Below, one piece after another: positions 25,908 through 38,794 of a DNA stretch of 64,000 nt (its first letter is position 1; the number at the start of each line of letters is the position of its first letter). The stretch spans positions 31,414,262 through 31,478,261 of the forward strand of contig NC_052349.1 in the NCBI RefSeq assembly GCF_009727055.1. Direction: 5' to 3'. The notes under the pieces are model-generated. The model saw only the letters and a program-made list of their open reading frames with translations. It ran no database searches and was not told the DNA's origin. A program made the translations under genes and the position numbers. This DNA is from Benincasa hispida (Eukaryota > Streptophyta > Magnoliopsida > Cucurbitales > Cucurbitaceae).

Positions 25908-27232
25908 TGTTTATCATAGCGGTTAGCTTTTTGGTCATTAATATCACATTAGTTAATTTTAATTAATTAATTAATTAATATTTTGATGATTACAAAGTTG
26001 ATTTCTTATTAATAATTTTATTATTTTGAATAGTCTATAGTGTAGAGCTCAGGACCACGATTCTGATGCATCTTGAATCACCAAAATCGGAGTTTGGATG
26101 AAAAAGATATAGCAAAAAGAAACGTAACAAAAAATATTCGAGATGGTGACATGACGAATTAATCATCAAATTTGACCAATTAAAGATTGTCAGTTGGAGC
26201 TATAGGGTGAGTGACACATGAGGCTTTAAATTTGCGATTTGTGGATTTTAGTTTTTATTAAAAGAAAAGAGAATCAAAAGAGATTGATTGTGTAAAAAAA
26301 ATGATTTGGTTAAATAAAAAAATGAATTTAATATTATTTTATATTTGTGTCTAACTACTAGTTTTTAACCGATGATGACCTCTTGTTTTTTTGTTGGGTT
26401 TTAAAAGAAATGATTTAGAAGATATATTTTATTTTATTTTATTTTATTTTTGTTTAGGTGGCTAATTAAGTTTAAATTTCTATCATTCAATTTAACTTTT
26501 TGAACAATCCAATGACCCAAATTAAAATCCACATTTTATCCTACTTTCCTCTATTTTTTTACTTCATTTTTTCCAAAATTATTTCAACTTTTTACCTTGT
26601 ACAATCTTAAAAATTAGCCCAAAAAAAAAAAAAAAAGCCACAATTATTAATCTCTCTACAAGCTTCCGATTTTATTTCTTTTCATCTTATTCTTGAGAGA
26701 AATTTCTATTGTATTACGGGGATTAAAGTGTGTGAGCTCAAACTGGTATACTCATTCTTTTTAGAGAGTTTTATTGTGTGATTTAAAACTTCAAAAAAGA
26801 AAACATTGTAACGGTTAGATCCTAATCCATGGAAATGATCGGATTTGCTGTTGAACTCATAAAAGGAGCAAGGCAGTAGTTTGATTCTCATCCATGGAAA
26901 GAGTCAAAAGGAGATTTTCTAATCGAAATCCCAAGAGGCGCTTGGAAAAGTGGATGTAGATCGAGTTTGACCGAACCACTATAAAAATTAAGTTGTTTTC
27001 TCCTCTAACTCTTTACTAATTATTTTGTATTTAACTTTAATTGCATGATTTTTTCGGTTGAGATTGATTGATATATTGTTACATAATCTTTACCAATCTT
27101 GTTATTTTGTAAAAAAGAATTTTTATTAATTTAATCTAAAAAATCTAATTAGATCAAATTGAGCATACTTTAAGAAAAAGTTTAATTAAACCCTATTCAC
27201 CCCCCTCTAGGGTTTGCCATACCGGTCCAACA
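25908..27232 (+). mobile_element. Solo Copia-type LTR inside the Gypsy LTR
   Basis: Starts TGTTTATCATAGC and ends CACCCCCCTCTAGGG...CCGGTCCAACA, an end typical of SIRE-type Copia LTRs. CCGTT precedes it (25903-25907). The same CCGTT occurs at 27237-27241, after four extra bases ATGG that look like the start of a primer site (A + TGG). Removing 25908-27241 restores a smooth target. No coding sequence. Confidence 0.6.
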
Positions 27233-27432
27233 ATGGCCGTTTGCCGCTCGAGATCCACTATCTGTCACCGATCATCAATGTTGCTGTTGCCTAGATCGTG
27301 AAGCCGTCGCACTATTTGCTCGTGGGTCGTGTGATCTCCCCAGCCGACAACCATTTGTTCAGGTCGGGTTGTACACCAATGTACCAGCCATCGTCATTTG
27401 CTCCACCATCTTTTGCCAAGCACCGTCGTGTG

Positions 27433-29278
27433 TGTTGGGTTTTATATACTAAAACTCGTGGTTTGTAAACAGTAGAACTTATTCTGAAAATTCAATAAGT
27501 TGTTATTGAATATATTGCTTATTTGAAATCCGATAAATCTAAAAGTCCCTTGACTGTTACATGAGTACTTGAACTTTATGTGGAGACATAAAAGTGGATC
27601 AGGTTTGAGTAAACAGTAAAAAAATGATCTATAGTATATGAATAAGGTTGGGTGCCTTATTCTGGTAATACTATTGGATGCGGCCTACTCTGTAGTTGTT
27701 ACCAAGAATTGTAAAGTGCTACAAACAAAGTGATCCCAATTCGTACATGTTATGACATGAGAAGTGGGGGCGTCCTATTCAAATGAGTTTTGTATAAGAT
27801 CAGACCACGAAATCAGTCGCTCTTACTTTATAACGCTGTTTATTGTTTAAGACTGGCTATTTCAAAGCGATAACCTAAGTAACTTGACCTTAATCCTGAG
27901 CGAACTATGAACTTCTGTTTATTCGGGATTATCTTTTGATCTGCAAATGGTGAGAGTAGTCCAATATCACTGCTCAATAAACCTCCCATTTTGGGGATAA
28001 GATCGGATGAATAGCTGGGGACATAGTCCTGTAAGATGGAACTCACTCCTACCTGATTAGGGTTAGTAGAGAGGTTGTTCCCTTTAAGTGCTGATTCTGG
28101 GTCTTGAACAAGAGGTCTCACTCTCTCATTGGCCTGAGAGGGACTCGATTTGTTGATTGGATCACAAATCAATTGTTCATTAAAGGATTAGTGGGACTTA
28201 AAGAACAAGAGGTAATTTCGGGGGTAAAATAGAGATTTGACCCATCCGTTCGAACAACTTGTGAATGGGTAACTTACTAATCATGGTTATATCAAGTGGA
28301 CATAATATATCTACAATGAGGGGAGTTCAACTATGGGCTTTAGTGGAGTGACCCATTAGTTAACGAATGGGGGTTAATTCAGTCTAATGAGTGTAGCCAA
28401 TTAATCTCGGATCGTTGAAGCCCATGATCTGTAGGTCCGCGAGGTCTCCCTACTAGCTCGTAAATGGATTAGCTTTAGAGTAGCATGATAAGTTAATTTG
28501 AAATGTTCAAATTAGAATAAATCGAATTGGAGAATTAATATTTAAATATGGTTTAAATATATGAATGTGGAATTGTGTAAAATTAATTTAATATTTGATA
28601 TTAAATTAATTAGAATTATTTAAATTGTTTAAATAATTATTTATTAATTTTATTTAAAAAGTTAATTTATGAAATTAATTTTGTAAAATTAATAACATTT
28701 TCAATTTTATAAAATAAATTGATTTATGAAATCAATTTTGAAAAGTTGAAAAAGAAGAAAAACACAAAATGGAATTTGAGTTTTTCCATTATCATGTTCA
28801 AGTTGCTCACACTAAACCCACCTCCCAAGGCTTCAATTACTCCAAGCATGAGCTGCATCTTATGCAGCCATCTTCATTGCATGATAGTCTGAAATATATT
28901 GAGTAGATTGGAGTGAATTTGAGGAAATGCAATCGGCAAATTTTTTCTGAAAAATTCGTGTGAAGAAGGTGTTCTTCAAAGTGGGTTGTTGCTGTGTGAG
29001 TTTTTCTCCATATTCCCTTAATTCAAGCTTATTTTGAGTCCCACAACTCAATCTAGAGCACCAAGAGAATAGTAGGGAAGATCTTGAGGTGGTCTACAAC
29101 AAGATTTAGAGAGATTTGCAACTGGAATTAAGCTTTGAACAAGTTCTACAAAGGTATGACTTGAAACCCCTATATTTCTGCTATAACATATTTTAGTTTC
29201 TGCCAAAATTAATAAATTAGAGTGCTTATCAATCCTCGTCGCTTTCGTTACATGATGATAGCCTGATACAATCCAACA
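27433..29278 (+). repeat. 5' LTR of the gag-only Copia element
   Basis: 1,846 bp, TGTTGGG...CCAACA. Shares core segments with the LTRs at 21300, 33022, 34977, 40402 and 52569, in the direct or reversed sense. The minus-strand open frame at 27840-28172 is antisense to the LTR and is not a gene. Confidence 0.85.
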
Positions 29279-29280
29279 AT

Positions 29281-29292
29281 TGGTATCAGAGC
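29281..29292 (+). other. Primer-binding site
   Basis: TGGTATCAGAGC, complementary to the 3' end of initiator Met tRNA, two bases after the LTR; marks the 5' LTR and the plus orientation. Confidence 0.9.
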
Positions 29293-29589
29293 ATCATATA
29301 AGCATTCGATTCAGTTTAATTTTGGTGTGGTAGGTGTTTTTCATGAGTTATATGAAACTAGTGCACTGATATGGTTTTCTGTGTTTTGGATTTTAATTTC
29401 TCTTTGATTTCTCAATTAAATTTGTAATTGGCTCTTGTTTGATGAGCTTAAATGTGTTCTCAAGAGTCTGTAATTTATTTGGAGTCATTAGAGTTGAAAT
29501 TAAATTGTAATTGAAGAAATAAGTGAAGAAGGCCGAGTTGTAGATTCCAGTTTTTCAGCCTCTGTTCATATCGTCGTTGAGGTTCACTG

Positions 29590-30090
29590 CTAGACGATCG
29601 TTTAGCTTCAGGCATTAGACGATGTGAAGAAAAGCTAGACGATCGTGTAGCTACGGGCGTTGAGTGTTAAAGTGTTATGCACTAGACGATCGTGTACCTG
29701 CAGGAGTTAAACGAAGCGTTGAAGTGCTACATGATGGGGCTACACGATCGTGTAGCTTCGCGTGGGAGCTAAACGATGCGTTGAAGAACTATGCGATAGC
29801 ACTACACGATCGTTTACCTTTATGTGGCAGCTAAATGATGTGTTGAAGCGATAGCATTACACGATCATATAGCTATGCGCACGCTAATGATCAACAAGAG
29901 GCGCTGTGCGATGGTGCTCAGCGATCGTGTAGTATTTGTCTGGCGTTAGACGATGAAGCTGCACGATAGTGTTAGACACTAAGCGATCGCGTAGCGTTGT
30001 CTGGCACTAAACGATGGCACTATGCGATAGAAGAAAGACACTACACGATCATGTAGCTTGGTCAGGCGCTATGCATTGGCTGCTACACGA
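29590..30090 (+). repeat. ACGATCGT-rich degenerate array in Copia leader
   Basis: About 500 bp in which variants of CTA(A/C)ACGATCGTGTAGCT recur every 20-60 bases, with palindromic core ACGATCGT and many one-base variants. The same kind of array lies in the LTRs at 33395-33630, 36470-36720 and 40770-41115. No coding capacity. Confidence 0.7.
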
Positions 30091-30600
30091 TCTGGCAAAC
30101 GCAAGACAATGGTCGTCATTGCTAAATGAATGAGCTTTAGAGAGATATTGAGCATGGAGCGAGAGAGCCGGTTCGACCGGTTCTCTTGACGTCTGGTCCG
30201 ATTCAGCCTCAAATGGTTTTTGGCTGGTCCGATTCAGACGGTTCGAGTCCGGTTCAAGCTATTTGGGTTCGTTTTGAAGTGATTCGAGCGGTCTGAAAGC
30301 GACTCAAAAGTTGTTTTGAAATAATTAGGCTTTTGTTTGCTTGTTTATGTCAAAACTAAAACCAGATCAGTCTGTGTTTAGTTATTTATGCATTTGATGT
30401 ATGTTATAATTAAATAAATCTTGTATGTGCATACAGTATGCCATGTAGATTTAAATCCCACCGTAGGAAGCATGTTACATGCATTGAAAGTATGTTATAA
30501 AATGTTATAATATATAGTAATGCATGTTAGGGTTTCTTTTATTTAATATAATAGTTATATTAGATATTGAATGCCTTTGTTGTTTGTTGTGGATGTTTAG

Positions 30601-32559
30601 TGATAACTTGTAGAAATACAAGTTATTTATACCGTTTTATTTAGATTATGCGGCAAAAAGAAGGAAAAGTTGCATCGACCGTATAGAAATTGGCTTAGAA
30701 ATGCGAAAATTGTAAAATGTCATAAGCACACCCACTAACCCCATTGCAATGACAAAATGGAATGTCCAAGTCTTTGTTTTGATAGAAAATAGGTCACCAC
30801 ATGCGACAACCGCTCAAGGACAAAAATAAACAATGCATCCACATTGCATGTGGCAATCGATCAAGAACGAAAAAGAACAACGCAATTGTAGCGCATGCGA
30901 CGATCAATCATGGACTCAAATGATCAACGCATTTCCACAGCATGCGGCAATCGATAAACCGATTAAAGCAATTACATCGCATGCGGCAATCGATCGAAGA
31001 TGTAAAGAGCAACGCATTCGCAAGGACTTCTGACATTGTACAACTTTTTTGTTGTACGATTCTGAAAAATTGAACGTGGAGCGGAGCGGACGTTTCCACT
31101 ATGCCATGACAGGAATTATCAGCTTTACAGAGTGGGACCACTAATGCAGAAGGAGCTAAGGTCTTTAAATAGCTTCATCAAATTCAAAGAAAGGAGGCTG
31201 GTCTGAAGAGACAATTTATAGAAATCTAGGGAGAAAGACGAGACTAGACCAAGAGGTAAGTCTCTGGAGCAAGCAATTATTTCCATTCTCGAAGAAGAAG
31301 CTCTGTGCAAAAGGTCACTTCTACCTGGAAAACAATCCTGAGAGGGAAGTTTTCCACTCCATTTCTACCACACGTCGGCAAGCAAATTGTCTCCGATCGG
31401 GATCCATGTCAAGACATTGACACTCTTTCCATATTTGTTCTCATTTTCTATTCATCTACTGTGTTCATCTCTAATCTTTCATTCACTATCTGTAACAAAC
31501 ACTTATCTTTAAATTTCAATGTCATTATTGTATTCATCATCATCTCTCTATTCTTCACCATACATTCAACATCCATTTCTTTCACCATGTGTAACTAATC
31601 CCCCAAGGTAAAGGGGGAGGATTAAGCGAGTAAGTTAATCCTTGTTGAAGAAATCGACTGAGTTTAGCTAAAGCATGCTCAACGGCATCTTCACCTGTAG
31701 GAACAGAAGTGAAGATGTTATTCCGCTCTCGAAAGAAGGTTGGAAAAATGCATTAACTAAAATGAGAAGTATTTCCAGAGATGGAAACAACCTTGCATTT
31801 ACCACGTTCATCCCTGTTTCACCATAGACATATGGGAACGCGGCCGATCACTAAAAGGTATAAGCTAAGGAAAAGCGGAATCTTAGTTGCGTCCTCAATA
31901 GGATTAATGAACTTGTGATGTCCTTTCCCTCAACCCATTCTCTTTCTGACTCATTTCACAAGACTTTCCACCGCATTCATCAGATACTTTTGCACATCTT
32001 TACAGCCAATCCTCAACTTGTAAATTAATTGTTTATTCATTTATTTATCAGCGCATTTTACTTTATCGCACTTTACTTATCACCGCAATTTACTTCATCG
32101 CATTATATTCTTTATCGCAATTTTACTTTTCATCGCATTTTACTTTTCAACGCATTTTACTTTTCGCAAATCAATTCATTATTCTTTATGTTTAACCGGT
32201 CACATATACCACATAAGTATCGCATTAATTCTCACAATCCTCGTGTTCGACCTTAAATCACTATGAGAAACTTGCGTTGGAATTATACTTGGTTCCAACA
32301 TAAGAAAACTTGTGACACGCACACTACACGAATGCATACTACGAATGCATATCATTATCATCGCATATATTTAGAACGTAGTATCGCATTATCATTGTCG
32401 CAAAGTGCATACGCGTAAGTCAGCAACCTAACAAGTTGTTGACTACACAATCAAACCATTTAAATTTTTATTATAAGTTTTTGGCGCTGTTGCCAAGGAC
32501 AAGAACTTGAATCATCATATCATAAATCATAGCGCATAGCATTAAATTCTTCCATTACA
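30601..32559 (+). mobile_element. Gypsy (Tat/Athila-like) LTR with adjacent primer-site region
   Basis: Starts TGATAACTTGTAG (30601). At about 32478 TTTTTGGCGCTGTTGCCAAGGA resembles the TGGCGCCGTTGCCGGGGA primer site of plant Tat/Athila elements. TTTAG occurs before 30601 (30596-30600) and after a CA end at 32559 (32560-32564), giving a candidate 5-bp target duplication for the whole remnant: one LTR plus about 80 bp of leader. It is related to the LTR at 61561-63324 (shared AACTTGCGTT and GAAAACTTGTGA segments, rich in GCATGCG/TCGCAT). Short open frames inside are not genes. Confidence 0.65.
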
Positions 32560-33021
32560 TTTAGCATGTCTAAAATTTTGTAAGCTGTTATAAAATTGGG
32601 TTAGACATTTAAAATCCATAACGAAGAACAGTTGCATGCTCACTTAGGTTAACCACTCGTTTTAATAGTTAAAATAAGTCGTTAAACTTGGGTTACAAAC
32701 TCAACTAATATATAATCCCGTTGAAGGCTGGGGGTACTTAAGTTGACGGTCTACGGAACACCTCCTACCTGGGGAATATGGCCGAATTATTGAGTAATGG
32801 TAACTGATTTTATGAGTATACGTGAGCGGTGTGAGGTAATAAAATAGTTTATCACCTAGACATCGTAGGTTTAAATCCATTTATAAGTGTTATACTTGGA
32901 TAAACCACTTAGACTTAGGGTTGTTTTTATTAGCTGAAAAGAACCTAAGTATAAATTTACCCAAACATTTAGAACATTTTAGTGAGAGATTAACAGTTAT
33001 TAGCTCTCACGTCCTCAATAA

Positions 33022-34825
33022 AGGATCTCTTAACTAAGAGTTCCATGAGTCGTTCAGATCTCTCCAATTTCACCGTGACCGAAATACACCATATACATTC
33101 AAACATACAATTATGCAAGTATACAGTAATTAACGGCATGCTTTGAACACTAAAAAGTAAGAGAAAGAGTTCTCATACCAGTTGAAGATGCTCTTCAAGC
33201 TTTGGAACTCAACGCAGCGAAAGACCTCTATCCGATCAACAAATGCCCAGTAAATACGTCAGCTACAGCCGCACGAACAATCACAAACAAATGAATGCAA
33301 CAGGGACGACACCATCAGAAAGGAGCCCTTGGTATTCTTCGTGTGAGAACCCAAAGTGTGGTCTTTGGTGAGTTTGGTAGAGGTAGGAGGAAGAACTGAT
33401 CGTGTAGACGATAAGCAAGTGGGAGAGAATAGGAAGCTATCACGTAGCTACATGCTTATCGTTTAGAAGAAACTACACGATCGTGTAGGTTTTAATGAAC
33501 GATCGTTTAGGAAAAGGTAAACGATCGTTTAACAAACATGGCACACTATAGATCATTTAGGAATTAGCGTGCTATCGTTTAGGCGCTGAGCGACTATCAT
33601 ATAGGCTCTCGACTTATGCGATCGTTTACGTTTCCACACCAACGCTAAACTTTTTGAACTTTTTTTAAATGAAATAAAATTTCTTTTTTATTCTTCGGTT
33701 ACAATAACCGACGTGGTTTTCCTACTAACGCACGTTCGAGAGAGTTTTTAGGTTAATTATCATATAATTAACCAATTAAATTATTAATAAATATAATCAT
33801 ATAATATCTTTACCCTATAGTTTGATATCACATATCTACTATAGCAATTTCTCCTCTACATGATGTAAATCATATTTATATCTAATTTTCTCCAAAATAA
33901 TGTATCTCATACATTTAGCCAATTATATCATATATAATTGAACTACCTCTTGTCAATTTGAACATTTCAAATTAATCCAAACACTGCTTCTCGACTTTAT
34001 CCAAGCTACTGATGGGACCTAATGAACCTGTGGCTCGAAGATCCAACGGTCCGTGAATAGTTGACTAGACTCTTTAGCCACGAGATCCACCATCTGTTAA
34101 CTGTCAGACATTCCACTAAAGACCAACAGCTGAACTCTTCTTACCACCGATATATTTTTATGTCCATCGGACATAATCAATCATGAGTACGCTGACCCTT
34201 CACAGATGCTCATAAGTACAGCTGGACCAAATTACCATTTTGCTCCTGTAGTTACATCTCACTCCTTAAGTACCACTGATTCCTCTAATGAACAATACAA
34301 CATAGTCCAACTATGTGTGAACACCTCTCAGGATTGATGTCATGTTACCTATGGTTATCCTAGTGAAGTGAAGTCTTTGTCATGAACAGTGTTATATAAC
34401 AAGACGTTAACACTTTGTGGTCAGGACTTATACAAACTCTTTGTATAGGATGCCCCCGCTCGCATGTCCCCAACACGAATGATTAGGATCAGACCATCTA
34501 TGACAAGTCATAACATTTGTGACCATTCTACAAAGCGGGTCGCATCCGTAGCGTTACCAGGATAAGGTTTCCCTCATATATCCATATAAATCATTTTCGT
34601 TATCACTCAAGACATAATCCATTTATATGTCACCACATACATGCTTAAGTTACATACAAATAACCAGGGATTTTAAGTTTATTGGTTTGTGGTAAAGCAA
34701 ATAAAACATGCAACTGAGCAAAATACAAAATGTGAAGTAAAATATCACATATTATACAACACAAGCGTTCGTATAAATTGTTTACAAACTACAGGACACG
34801 AGACTTTAGGGCATCAACCCCAAAA
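33022..34825 (-). repeat. 3' LTR of the reversed Copia element
   Basis: Same unit as 40402-42537 with an internal deletion at about 34331. Its outer minus-strand end reads GATCCTTTA at 33022. ACGATCGT array at 33395-33630. Confidence 0.75.
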
Positions 34826-34976
34826 ATCTCCCACTTATCCTAAAGCGAAGTGGGGTGTGCAAAAACTAGTACAAAATAATAAACTAAGGCATAAAAGCCC
34901 AGTATAAGAAATCTCCCACTTGCCCTAGTTCAACCGCGAGTAATCCTGTAGACTTATGCTCCGTAGGTGACCCTCA

Positions 34977-37251
34977 TGTTGGGATTGGTGTCCTAATTCT
35001 CCCGAAGTCTCGTTGTTTTTTTAAAGATACACATTGTTCAATGAATAAAATAAATGTTATTTAATTATGACATTTACTCATATCCAATAAACAAAGCTCA
35101 TTGGTTATCTTATGTGAACTTAAGCATGTATATGTGATATACAAGTGGATTATGACTTAAGTGTAACCTAAATCGGTCTGTAGTATAAGGATTAAAGTGG
35201 GATACCTGATCTTGGTGACACTATGGATACAACCCGCTTTATAGAGATTTGTAAGTGTTGTAAACTACTACTGATGGTAAATCCTGACCATTCATGTGGA
35301 GTCGTGGAGCGAGGGTGTCCTATACAAAGAGTTTGTATAAGACTTGGACCACGAGATAACTAGACTCTGTATATAACGTTGTTGATACTATAGACTTGCA
35401 TCTCACCTAAACGACCATAGGTGACACGACCTCAATCTTGAGTGTTTTGAAAACTTCTGCCTTTGAGAGCGGTCCTTTGATTAGTATGGGTGAGAGTGGC
35501 CAGATTGCCAACTCAACATGCCTACCTTTTTGGGTACTTATTTGATCTAGGAGTTGGGAACTTAATCCACAAGATAGAATTCACTTCTTTCCCGAAGCAG
35601 GGATAAGTAGAGAGATTGTTCCCTTAAGGGCTGATTCCGAGGCTTGAACATAGGGTCACAACTTCTCTTTGGAAGAGAAGACTCAGTCATAATAGGACTA
35701 TGACTTATGTTCATTAGAGGGATCGGTGGTACTTAAGGAGACAGATGTAACTACAGGGCATAACGGTTATTGGCCCAGCTGTACTTACGAGCGATTTGTG
35801 AAGGGTTGTCACACTGCTGATTGGTTAAGATGGATATATAATATATCTGTGGTAAGGAGAGTTCAGCTGTCGATCTTTAGTAGAGTTCCTGGCAGTTACC
35901 GGATGGTGGATCCCGTGACTAAAGAGTTTAGTCAGTTATTCACGTATCGTTGGAGCTTCGGAGCTACAGGTCCATGAGGTCTCCTTGGTAGCTTAGATTC
36001 TATTGAGAATCAATTCTTGGTGTTGATTTGAAATGTTCAAATTGACAAGAGGTATTTTGATTATATATGATATAATCGGTATGATGTATAAGATACATCT
36101 AGTGGGGGATTGATGTAAATGAGATTTACATTAAGTACCGTGGAATAGAAAAAGAACTATGGTTTATATGTTTCATGAGATGAAATATTAAAACTATAGG
36201 TTATAAATATAGTATGATAATTTGGTTATCATTTATATTTATAATAATATTAATTATTGGATAATTAATTCTTTTTCTTTTAAATAACCAAAGTAGTGGG
36301 TGGTTATTGGATCATGGTAACCGTGAGTTTAAAAGGAAATTGGTTTCCTATTTTGAAAAAGAGTTGTTACAAAATGATTGAAAAGGTTTTTGAGTTTTAT
36401 TTTGCGCAAAAGAAACTCACAAAAGTCGTCAAGTAAATACGGATTTACTAAATGACGGCTGGATAAGCTAAACGATCGTGCAGGTACGAGCTAAATGATC
36501 GTGCAGTCTTTACTAAACGATCGCATAGCTTTGTTAGACGATCGCTGGCCCAAGGTAAATGATCGTATAGAGTCTGTAGGCGATAGATCGAGCTAAACGT
36601 AGGCTAAATGATCGCATAGCTTTAACTAGACGATTGCATAGCTTTATCTAAACGATTAGGCATCGTCCTATACGATAGGACTCTGCTATCTCCCACTTGC
36701 CCAATCGTATACGCTATCGTTATTTCCTCCATTCATCTGCCTCATACCAAGTCCGAACAGAGCCCACCCTCTGGATTCTCACACCGAGAATACCAAGGTA
36801 GCCTTGTTGGTGGTGTCAGACTCAACTTGACACCGTCGAGGTTTTCTGGAGGCCGTTTGTGGTACTGTGGTGGCCGTTCGTGTTGCAGAGGAGTTCGTGA
36901 CCGAGGAGATCATTGAGAATGAGCGCGAAGTGTTTGTGCTGTGTTGCGGTCGTGTAGATCGAGTGTTCGTGGTCGCTATTGTTCGAGCGGTCGCGCAACG
37001 GAGCGTGGAGACGCTTCTGCCTATGTGCGTAGAGTTTGATCTCTATTCATTTGTATTGTACATGCTATAATTTCTGCATTGTAATTATATAACTGTTTGT
37101 TTTGAAGTCGACTATAAATATATGTTGTTTTGAAGTCGACTATAAATATATGTTGTTTTGAAGTCGACTATAAATATATGTTCATTCATGATTGTAATTT
37201 GAAATAGCCTGCTTCCGCTGCTCATGAAAATCACGCTTCTGATTTCCTTCA
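34977..37251 (+). mobile_element. Copia solo LTR inserted in pol of the reversed element
   Basis: 2,275 bp, starts TGTTGGGATTGG, ends GATTTCCTTCA. CCTCA lies directly on both sides (34972-34976 and 37252-37256). Excision in silico of the LTR plus one CCTCA rejoins the pol frame of the reversed element across the site. Contains an ACGATCGT array (36470-36720) and three 28-bp tandem units (37099-37182). Open frames at 35726-35977 and 36867-37070 are LTR sequence, not genes. Confidence 0.9.
37099..37182 (+). repeat. Three 28-bp tandem units
   Basis: Unit begins GTTTTGAAGTCGACTATAAA; three copies start at 37099, 37127 and 37155 and are practically identical, so the triplication is young or an assembly effect. 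It includes TATAAATATAT. Confidence 0.85.
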
Positions 37252-37370
37252 CCTCAAACACTGTAGACGTGAGAGTCTTCGTAAACGGGTCAACAACATT
37301 AAAATGGCCTGGGTTAGACTGATACCTACTGACTATGCCCACAACGTAGCAGATGTCTGGACGAGTACGA
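37252..37370 (-). pseudogene. Copia RNase H end, interrupted by solo LTR
   Basis: Reads GIVSRYQSNPGHF then NVVDPFTKTLTSTVFE; an internal deletion joins two RNase H blocks. The reading frame stops at the solo LTR at 37251 and resumes on its other side (34976 downwards) as GHLRSISLQDYSRLN and a stop. Confidence 0.75.
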
Positions 37371-38039
37371 GTATCACGTATAACAAACTGCCAAAGGCAG
37401 ACGCATATGAGACTTGTCTCATCTCCTCAAACTCTTGAGGCGTCTTAGAACACATGTCCTTAGACAAAGTGCACTCCATGCCTGAACCGCAGTAGGCCCC
37501 GCTTGGAGTCCTGCATCAGTCTTGAGTAACTATCTTGTAATCGTACGATGCCGCGAGACAGTACTGCTTATGTTCTTTATGATCCTGAAAGATCGGATAC
37601 TAAAGGAACAATGGAGCCTTCCCAAATCTTTCATTTGGAATTAGTCGCTAGTCAGTTCTTATAACTACAGATAGTAGACCCACATCATTCCCAATGAGTA
37701 GGATATCAGTCTAAGTACAACACTAAGAAAGACTACTGAAAGTGTTGATGATCTTCTTGTGACACAAGGTTCATAACGTTTTGAGCTAAAGCCATACGAT
37801 TTGATCGCAATCTTCAAACCGATATGTTCCACGATTGAGAACTATTTTAGTTCTGTAAATGGACCGATTCAGTTTGGCAAACTTTTTTCTCTTAAACTTT
37901 GGCTCACTGAATCTCGGGTTGCACCATGTAAATGGTCTCTCAAGATTGCCATTCAGCAATTTGGCCGTCTTGAACGTCCAATTTGGCCAAGATTCATAAA
38001 TTATAAATAAGCTGCAATGGATGGAGGATGCAGATTGAA

Positions 38040-38720
38040 CTTTAAAACAATGGGATAGGGGAAGGTCTCCTCATACGTCGACTTCTCTACCTGGGTATAC
38101 CCTTTGCCACTAGTCGAGCTTTACAAGGCATGTACCTTCCCATTAGCACCCCGTTTAGCGCTTGTAGATCCATTTACAACCTATAGGTCTTACTCCATCA
38201 GGCTAATCTACAAAATCACATACTGAGTTGAAGTACATCGACTCCATCTCGAGATCCATGGCCTTGACCCATTCATCCCGATTGACATCCTCCATTGCCT
38301 TCTGATAAGACAACGGTTCCTCAACGTCACCATCTGCTACCATAGCAAGGATTTTCGTGAACCCAAATAGTAAACGAGTGGATTCACAACCCTCCCACTA
38401 CGTCGAGGTTCCCTCAACTCTTGAGGTGGAACCGACATACTAGATGAACTCCCATCAACAACTTTTGCTGATATAACAGGCTCTTCAACAACTCTTGTTG
38501 AAGTTTCAAGAGTTTTATTGGAAAGTTCACGCAACACGACTTTGCTTTGTGGACTATGCTCCCTTATATGATCCTTCTCCAGGAAAGTAACGTTCATTGA
38601 AACAAACACCCTATTTTCCGTCGGATCATAAAAATAACTCCCTTGTGTACCTTTGGGGTAGCCTACAAAGAGGCATAACTTCGACCGTGGTTCCAACTTC
38701 TTGGGAATAACCTCAAGCAC
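38040..38720 (-). pseudogene. Copia integrase tail and RT start
   Basis: LEPRSKLCLFVGYPKGTQGS and YFYDPTENRVFVSMNVTFLE are the conserved post-integrase segment; EPRRSGRVVNPLVYY follows. From 38335 the RT start reads EEPLSYQKAMEDVNRDEWVK and AMDLEMESMYFNS, then decays in shifted frames. Confidence 0.8.
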
Positions 38721-38794
38721 ATGTGCAGGGTAACCTCAAATGCAGAAGTGACGTAAACTAGCTTTACGCCCGTTCCACAACTTCAGAGGTGTTC

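Noticed and set aside
33395..33630. ACGATCGT array considered as a CRISPR-like or satellite array
   Set aside because: Spacing and repeat sequence vary, it lies within LTRs of a plant retrotransposon; not CRISPR and not a regular satellite.
35726..37070. Two plus-strand open frames of 83 and 67 residues
   Set aside because: Inside a solo LTR; no protein similarity recognised.
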